Of a stretch of 64,000 nt of DNA, positions 62,293 through 64,000 are shown piece after piece; position 1 is the first letter of the stretch, and each line of letters begins with the position of its first letter. This stretch comes from Melissococcus plutonius ATCC 35311 (GTDB lineage Bacteria; Bacillota; Bacilli; Lactobacillales; Enterococcaceae). The stretch covers positions 1,287,001 to 1,351,000 of the forward strand of contig NC_015516.1 of the NCBI RefSeq assembly GCF_000270185.1. Direction: 5' to 3'. Position numbers and translations under genes: made by a program. The notes beneath the pieces were generated by a model. That model did no database searches, was not told the DNA's origin, and was given only the letters and a program-made list of their open reading frames with translations.

Positions 62293-63984
62293 TTACATTT
62301 CATTTGGCGCATGTAATCCTAATAAACGTAAATCTTCTTTTAAAATAATTGTTAAAGCATAAACCAAGGCTAATCGATTCTCTTTTTGATTATCTTCTGT
62401 TAGTATTTTTACTTGAGCATAATATTTATTAAATGCCTGTGCTAAACGAATAGCATGTTTAGCAATAACAGAAGGTTCATATTTATCTGCCGCAGTTAAA
62501 ACAATTGTAGGAAATTCTTGCAACAATTTGATAATTCTCCAGCTTTCTGAATCATTTAATGCATAATTTGTATCTGCTTTAGGTATAAATTCTGCTTTTC
62601 TTAGAATACTCATTGCACGTGCATGGGTATATTGTACGTATGGTCCTGTTTCACCTTCAAACTGAACAACTTCATCTAAGACAAAATCAAAATTGTTCAA
62701 ACGATCATTTTTTAAATCATGAAAAATAACTGCGCCAATTCCTACTTGTTTTGCTACTTCTTCACGATTCATTAATTCGGGATTCTTTTCTGCAATTTGT
62801 TGATTAGCTGATTCTATAGCTTCATTTAATACCTCTTCTAGTAAAACAACTTTTCCCTTACGAGTAGAGAGCTTTTTACCACCTTGAGTGATTAAGCCAA
62901 ATGGAATATGCTTCATATCATCTGACCAATCAAATCCTAATTCTTTTAAAACAGCTTTTAGCTGTTTAAAATGAATGGCTTGTTCGTTACCAACAATATA
63001 AAGAGATTTAGCAAAATCATAGGTGCGTTTGCGATATAACGCAGCCGCCAAATCACGTGTAATGTATAAGGTTGCTCCATCAGATTTACGAATCAAAGCT
63101 GGATTTAGTTCGTAAGAAGAAAGATCAACAATCTCTGCACCTTTATCCTCTTCTAATAGATGTTTTTCTTCAAGCATTGTGACAATTTCATCCATCTTAT
63201 CATTATAAAAGGCTTCACCATTATATGAGTCAAAAGAAACTTCTAGCATTGCATAGATCTTATTAAACTCTTGCAAAGATTCTTCGCGGAACCATTTCCA
63301 TAGTTGTGTTGCCTCAGTGTCGCCTTCTTCTAATTTTTTAAACCAAACTCTAGCCTCATCGTTTAACTCTTCATTTTTTTCGGCTTCATCATGGAATTTA
63401 ACATACAAATGGAATAGTTCAAGAATGGGTGTCATTTTTACTTTCTCTTCTGATCCCCATTTCTTGTAAGCCACAATTAATTTACCAAATTGGGTTCCCC
63501 AATCACCTAAATGGTTAATTCGAACAGGTTGATACCCAATTTTTTTCAAGATTAATGCAATAGAATTACCAATAACGGTTGAACGTAAATGCCCCATAGA
63601 AATTGGTTTTGCAATATTCGGAGAAGACATATCGATAGTAATATTGCGATTTTCACCGATTGTATATTCTCCATAATGATTTTTTTCTTGCAAAATAGTT
63701 TGAATAACTTGTTGACTAATCATTTCCTTACACATAAAGAAGTTCAAATATGGACCAACTACAGCAATTTTTTCAAATTCTGTTGTGTTGATTTTTTCAG
63801 CTAATTCAGTTGCAATTTGTTTGGGTGCTTTTCGGTAAGTTTTTGCAAGTATAAAAGTTGGAAAAGCAACATCTCCATGCTCTACTGCTTTAGGAGTTTC
63901 TAAAGCTTGTAAAATTTGCTCCATCTTCAGGTCATCTTTAACGACTTCATAAATTGCTTTTGCTACTATTTCTTTATTGTTCAC
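62293..63984 (-). CDS. argS: Arginyl-tRNA synthetase
   Basis: 563 aa class I synthetase. HIGH-like [19 protein letters not shown] (near 119-137), [17 protein letters not shown] and KLSTRKGK (KMSKS-like, near 372); the C-terminal anticodon-binding helices end in LGLHAPNEM. The N-terminal tRNA-binding domain is complete. The start is GTG at 63984 with AGGAGG at 9 nt, just inside the window edge. Confidence 0.97.
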   Translation of the reverse strand: MNNKEIVAKAIYEVVKDDLKMEQILQALETPKAVEHGDVAFPTFILAKTYRKAPKQIATELAEKINTTEFEKIAVVGPYLNFFMCKEMISQQVIQTILQEKNHYGEYTIGENRNITIDMSSPNIAKPISMGHLRSTVIGNSIALILKKIGYQPVRINHLGDWGTQFGKLIVAYKKWGSEEKVKMTPILELFHLYVKFHDEAEKNEELNDEARVWFKKLEEGDTEATQLWKWFREESLQEFNKIYAMLEVSFDSYNGEAFYNDKMDEIVTMLEEKHLLEEDKGAEIVDLSSYELNPALIRKSDGATLYITRDLAAALYRKRTYDFAKSLYIVGNEQAIHFKQLKAVLKELGFDWSDDMKHIPFGLITQGGKKLSTRKGKVVLLEEVLNEAIESANQQIAEKNPELMNREEVAKQVGIGAVIFHDLKNDRLNNFDFVLDEVVQFEGETGPYVQYTHARAMSILRKAEFIPKADTNYALNDSESWRIIKLLQEFPTIVLTAADKYEPSVIAKHAIRLAQAFNKYYAQVKILTEDNQKENRLALVYALTIILKEDLRLLGLHAPNEM

Positions 63985-64000
63985 TTTAATAGCCCTCCTA

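Overview
The window looks like a chromosomal housekeeping segment of a very AT-rich member of the Enterococcaceae. The evidence is the Lactobacillales gene order (rpsB-tsf-pyrH-frr, uppS-cdsA, rseP-proS-polC; phoH-pgpH-ybeY-dgkA-era-recO; the ylb block ylbF-ylbG-rsmD-coaD-sepM; holA-comEC-comEB-comEA), Gram-positive promoter and ribosome-binding-site sequences, and Eep, Zur and MocR-type regulators. The strong AT bias, long gene-free AT-rich spacers and several broken non-essential genes fit a host-restricted species such as Melissococcus plutonius. That species call is an inference from overall character, not from a database match.

Layout. 1-4365: 5' end of an unrecognised gene, ypmB and dinG. 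5030-6508: an APC-type amino acid permease. 6635-20134: the translation, envelope and replication cluster on the minus strand (polC, proS, rseP, cdsA, uppS, frr, pyrH, tsf, rpsB), cut into several transcripts by terminators. 20369-22746: an rRNA-type methyltransferase, acylphosphatase and YidC. 22944-26275: glyQS under a T-box. 26452-33169: recO-era-dgkA-ybeY-pgpH-phoH, yqeY and rpsU. 33322-37245: zur, the PPDK regulatory protein gene, a CzrA-like metal sensor and phosphoglucomutase. 37772-40702: a vitamin B6 salvage module (MocR regulator, kinase, ECF S-component). 40840-46275: guaC, a candidate 37-aa gene, a dead metallo-hydrolase gene, a histidine phosphatase, a P1B-4 metal ATPase and rpsT. 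46359-51059: holA and the late competence operon. 51366-55425: sepM, coaD, rsmD, ylbG, ylbF and a CAP-like protein. 55577-63984: ylaN, recQ, typA, an inositol monophosphatase, a UPF0223 protein, an HD hydrolase and argS.

Four genes are broken: comEA (in-frame stop), comEB (frameshift), sepM (frameshift in an A-run) and an MBL-fold hydrolase (frameshift plus in-frame stop). Both comEA and comEB of the DNA-uptake operon are hit, so natural transformation is probably lost. Three frameshifts sit in or near homopolymer runs, so read error must be excluded.

I found no mobile element, prophage, CRISPR array, tRNA or rRNA. I found no clear novel multi-gene system. The items most worth a second look are a terminator-like hairpin between the polC promoter and its start codon, a folded 100-nt element upstream of yidC, a 37-aa ORF with a strong ribosome binding site, and the metal-homeostasis genes with nearby operator-like palindromes.
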